Assembly: GCA_013003285.1 (NCBI GenBank) | Contig: JABDJY010000186.1 | Location: forward strand, 1 to 13,924 | Source of the DNA: Alphaproteobacteria bacterium | GTDB lineage: Bacteria > Pseudomonadota > Alphaproteobacteria > UBA6615 | Direction: 5' to 3' | Length of the DNA stretch: 13,924 nucleotides | In this document: positions 13,247 to 13,924 of the stretch, piece by piece | Layout of the letters: each line of letters begins with the position of its first letter | Position numbering within the stretch: position 1 is the stretch's first letter | The notes under the pieces: generated by a model | What the model was told of the DNA's origin: nothing | The model's input: the letters and a program-made list of their open reading frames with translations, nothing else | Database searches by the model: none | Made by a program: the position numbers and the translations under genes

Positions 13247-13924
13247 GTGAGCATCGGAAAAGTCACGGCGGAAAGTGCTCTTGAACCGACCGCGCCCGCC
13301 GGTTCGGCGCCATCAGCGCACCGCGCGCCGCTGCTGTTTGTGCTTGCCGTTTCGGCGCTCTTGTTCGGTTTTGTGTCTGGTCTGCGGTGGCCCAGCAATT
13401 GGGCGACGACCCACTATCTGTTCGATTACAGCAACGGTTTCATCAAACGGGGATTCACGGGCGAGGTCCTGTCCTACGTTGCCGGCGACAGCCTGTCCTA
13501 TGGCGCCATCGCAGCACTGAGTTTCGCGATCTTCGCCATTTGGCTGTCGATGCTGTTTTTACGATTACGGGGTTTGGCGAAAATCGACAATCGGATTTGG
13601 ATCATTACCGCTGTCGTTTTGATTTCACCCGGTTTCGTGTTCCAGGTCCGCAATATCGGTTACCTCGACCATATTGGGCTGATCATTGTCTTTCTGTGTT
13701 TCTTCCTGCCAGCAAATCTCAGTGGATTGGTCGCCCGAACCGGGCTGTGCGGTCTCATGATCATCATCCACGAAGCGTTCTTCTTGATGTTTTTCCCCCT
13801 TGTGATTTTAGAGTTCACTATACGGGCAATGCTAACCGGCGGCCGCGGCCGAATTGCCGCGACTTGGATTGCGGTCGCAGTTCTAGCTGCACTTACCTTT
13901 GTCGTCGCACAAACCACCCTGCCC
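13247..13924 (+). CDS. Multi-spanning membrane protein of unknown function (partial, first 226 residues)
   Basis: Open reading frame from GTG at 13247 running off the window end; the stop is not seen. After a polar N-terminus (1-26) come hydrophobic segments at about 28-45, 84-106, 117-133, 140-154, 165-190 and 203-221. Notable loop motifs are DYSNGFIKRGFTGE (60-73), GYLDHIG (138-144) and HEAFF (175-179); such charged residues next to membrane segments suggest an enzyme or transporter rather than a simple spacer. I do not recognise the family with confidence; polysaccharide or glycan-lipid membrane proteins are one possibility. GGAA lies 9 nt before the start, and an in-frame TTG two codons earlier is an alternative. 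Codons such as TTA, ATA, CTA and CGA are more frequent than in neighbouring genes, which hints at a different origin. Confidence 0.7.
   Translation, partial: MSIGKVTAESALEPTAPAGSAPSAHRAPLLFVLAVSALLFGFVSGLRWPSNWATTHYLFDYSNGFIKRGFTGEVLSYVAGDSLSYGAIAALSFAIFAIWLSMLFLRLRGLAKIDNRIWIITAVVLISPGFVFQVRNIGYLDHIGLIIVFLCFFLPANLSGLVARTGLCGLMIIIHEAFFLMFFPLVILEFTIRAMLTGGRGRIAATWIAVAVLAALTFVVAQTTLP

Noticed and set aside
1..13924. CRISPR array, transposon, integrase, toxin-antitoxin or phage-defence system
   Set aside because: No regularly spaced repeats, terminal inverted repeats, transposase motifs or recognised defence genes were found.

Overview
The window looks like a chromosomal segment of a fairly GC-rich alphaproteobacterium. 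The best taxonomic marker is a MipZ-type division-site ATPase (9074-9922), a family typical of alphaproteobacteria. I see no rRNA, tRNA, transposase, phage gene, integrase or CRISPR array, so this reads as ordinary chromosome carrying several accessory or paralogous genes. Intrinsic terminators are scarce; the only clear one is at 9942-9969.

Layout. Left end, minus strand: the N-terminal part of a pyruvate/acetoin-type dehydrogenase E1 alpha subunit (runs off the window) and, just upstream of it, an M24 'pita-bread' enzyme resembling the DMSP lyase DddP or Xaa-Pro dipeptidases, with one metal-ligand Asp replaced by Cys. A 282-bp divergent spacer holding repeated operator-like sequences separates it from a plus-strand run: an unusual orphan GroEL paralogue (ATPase residue D398 replaced by Lys, histidine-rich tail, no groES beside it), a TIM-barrel sugar isomerase-like protein, and a membrane-anchored alpha/beta hydrolase. 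A convergent small ABM-fold monooxygenase follows, then a large GT-C/STT3-like membrane protein, then (minus strand) a sodium:bile-acid-type symporter preceded by a 59-codon small ORF.

Right half: mipZ; a terminator; a secreted spondin-domain protein (minus strand); and, divergent from it, an OmpR/PhoB-type response regulator with its histidine kinase. The spacer between the spondin gene and the regulator carries helically phased TCAC repeats, which suggests direct control of one or both transcripts by this two-component system. The window ends inside an unrecognised multi-spanning membrane protein preceded by an AT-rich promoter region.

Most interesting points: the GroEL paralogue that combines loss of the catalytic Asp with a His/Cys-rich tail, the paired operator-like repeats in its promoter, the M24 enzyme with an Asp-to-Cys change at a metal position, and the spondin gene/two-component pair with its phased repeat array. 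Nothing here is a clearly recognisable new multi-gene system; these are leads, and their functions are inferred.
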